A program made the position numbers and the translations under genes. Shown piece after piece: positions 63,340 through 64,000 of a stretch of DNA of 64,000 nt; the first letter of the stretch is position 1; every line of letters starts with the position of its first letter. This DNA comes from Dermatophagoides farinae (Eukaryota > Arthropoda > Arachnida > Sarcoptiformes > Pyroglyphidae): the NCBI RefSeq assembly GCF_024713945.1, contig NC_134681.1, positions 1,178,001 through 1,242,000 of the forward strand, given 5' to 3'. A model generated the notes under the pieces. The model ran no database searches. It had not been told where the DNA came from and saw nothing but the letters and a program-made list of their open reading frames with translations.

Positions 63340-64000
63340 AGACACATCTTATATCACAAACATAAATACCTGGTCTATACAGAATATCATCACGCACACA
63401 CACACACACACACAGCTACCACCACCAATGTTATATGCACGATATAAATATGTAGTGAACGTAAATTTTCATTTTTTTCCCTATTTAAAACATTCATTTT
63501 ATGGAATTTAAATTCTGAAAAATGAAAAATGACACAAACACAAAAAAATTCAAGCAATAATAACTTATATACACACTCACACACACACACACACACACAC
63601 ATGAATATCTGTTATTAGATTTATTGTTGTTCAAACTTTTTCTCTTCTTCCTAATAGTTATTCTGATTGATTATTATCATCATCATCATCATTCTCGTGT
63701 AAACTGTTTTTTTCCTTCCTATATTTTTTTTTCCCCACTACTACTATATATTGTCTATTTGCTTTTTCTTTTTTCTGTTTCTGTCATTGTTATAAATAAT
63801 ATTGATTTGATATTCATTAATAATCGATTGATTGATTGATTGATTGATTTTATTTCCTTTTGAATTACCAAGAATTTTTGAATAAATTAATTTGGCATGA
63901 ATTTTTCTTCTTTTTTTTGTTGTTATAACATTTTTGGTGAATGAACAAAACAAAAAAAAAAAAACAAAACGAAACACGTTGTTGTAAACGTAAATAGCCA
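63238..64000. other. SYAP1 3' flank with several CA repeats
   Basis: AATAAA lies at the stop codon itself (TAAATAAAATAAA). CA runs occupy 63305-63334, 63393-63413 and 63573-63601. A GATT run lies at 63825-63848. No further gene was seen before the window ends. Confidence 0.6.
63305..63334. repeat. (CA)n microsatellite
   Basis: CA run in the probable SYAP1 3' UTR, followed by two more within 300 bp. Confidence 0.9.

Overview
The window is AT-rich nuclear DNA from a eukaryote with compact genes. Most introns are about 50-90 nt, and the flanks are full of poly-A/T runs, (CA)n/(GT)n tracts and (GAT)n/(ATC)n tracts. The gene content is animal: single-minded, nicastrin, RECQL4, an SLC6 transporter, UDP-glucose dehydrogenase and SYAP1. 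Style and proteins suggest an arthropod, most likely an acariform (astigmatid) mite such as a dust mite. The species is inferred, not proved. I see no prokaryotic features, CRISPR array or operon.

Layout. 1-2963 (-): single-pass LRR receptor, cut by the left edge. 4887-7528 (-): guanylate-binding-protein-like GTPase with a signal peptide and two reading-frame problems. 8005-9917 (-): unrecognised type II membrane protein with a disordered ectodomain. 11384-15021 (-): RECQL4-type helicase (Sld2-like N-terminus, zinc knuckle, RecQ core). 15675-18382 (+): nicastrin, divergent from RECQL4 across about 650 bp that holds an E2F-type site. 18969-30239 (-): single-minded, a bHLH-PAS transcription factor with a 7-kb first intron, convergent with nicastrin. 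33230-39561 (-): SLC6 sodium/chloride-dependent transporter, glycine-transporter-like, 13 exons. 39562-50140: gene-poor DNA with transposon-end and CTCF-like fragments. 50141-50626 (-): short protein with an IP3R-interacting (KRAP/TESPA1-type) domain. 52642-54391 (-): UDP-glucose 6-dehydrogenase (sugarless). 54392-61682: gene-poor DNA. 61683-63237 (+): SYAP1/Sap47 BSD-domain protein. 63238-64000: dinucleotide repeats only.

The exon structures were built by hand from GT-AG sites and phase. Every intron in the nicastrin, RECQL4, sim, SLC6, UGDH, SYAP1 and LRR models joins in phase. The exception is the GBP-like gene, where no canonical splice restores the frame between its second and third exons and a further shift lies in the G domain. 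The genes are a typical mixed neighbourhood with no evident shared pathway, although nicastrin, the LRR receptor, SLC6 and the two signal-bearing proteins are all membrane or secretory products.

I did not find a convincing new multi-gene system. The best leads are the secretory GBP-like GTPase, the compact IP3R-interacting-domain gene, the orphan type II membrane protein, and the expanded single-minded with an in-frame, stop-free 66-nt intron.
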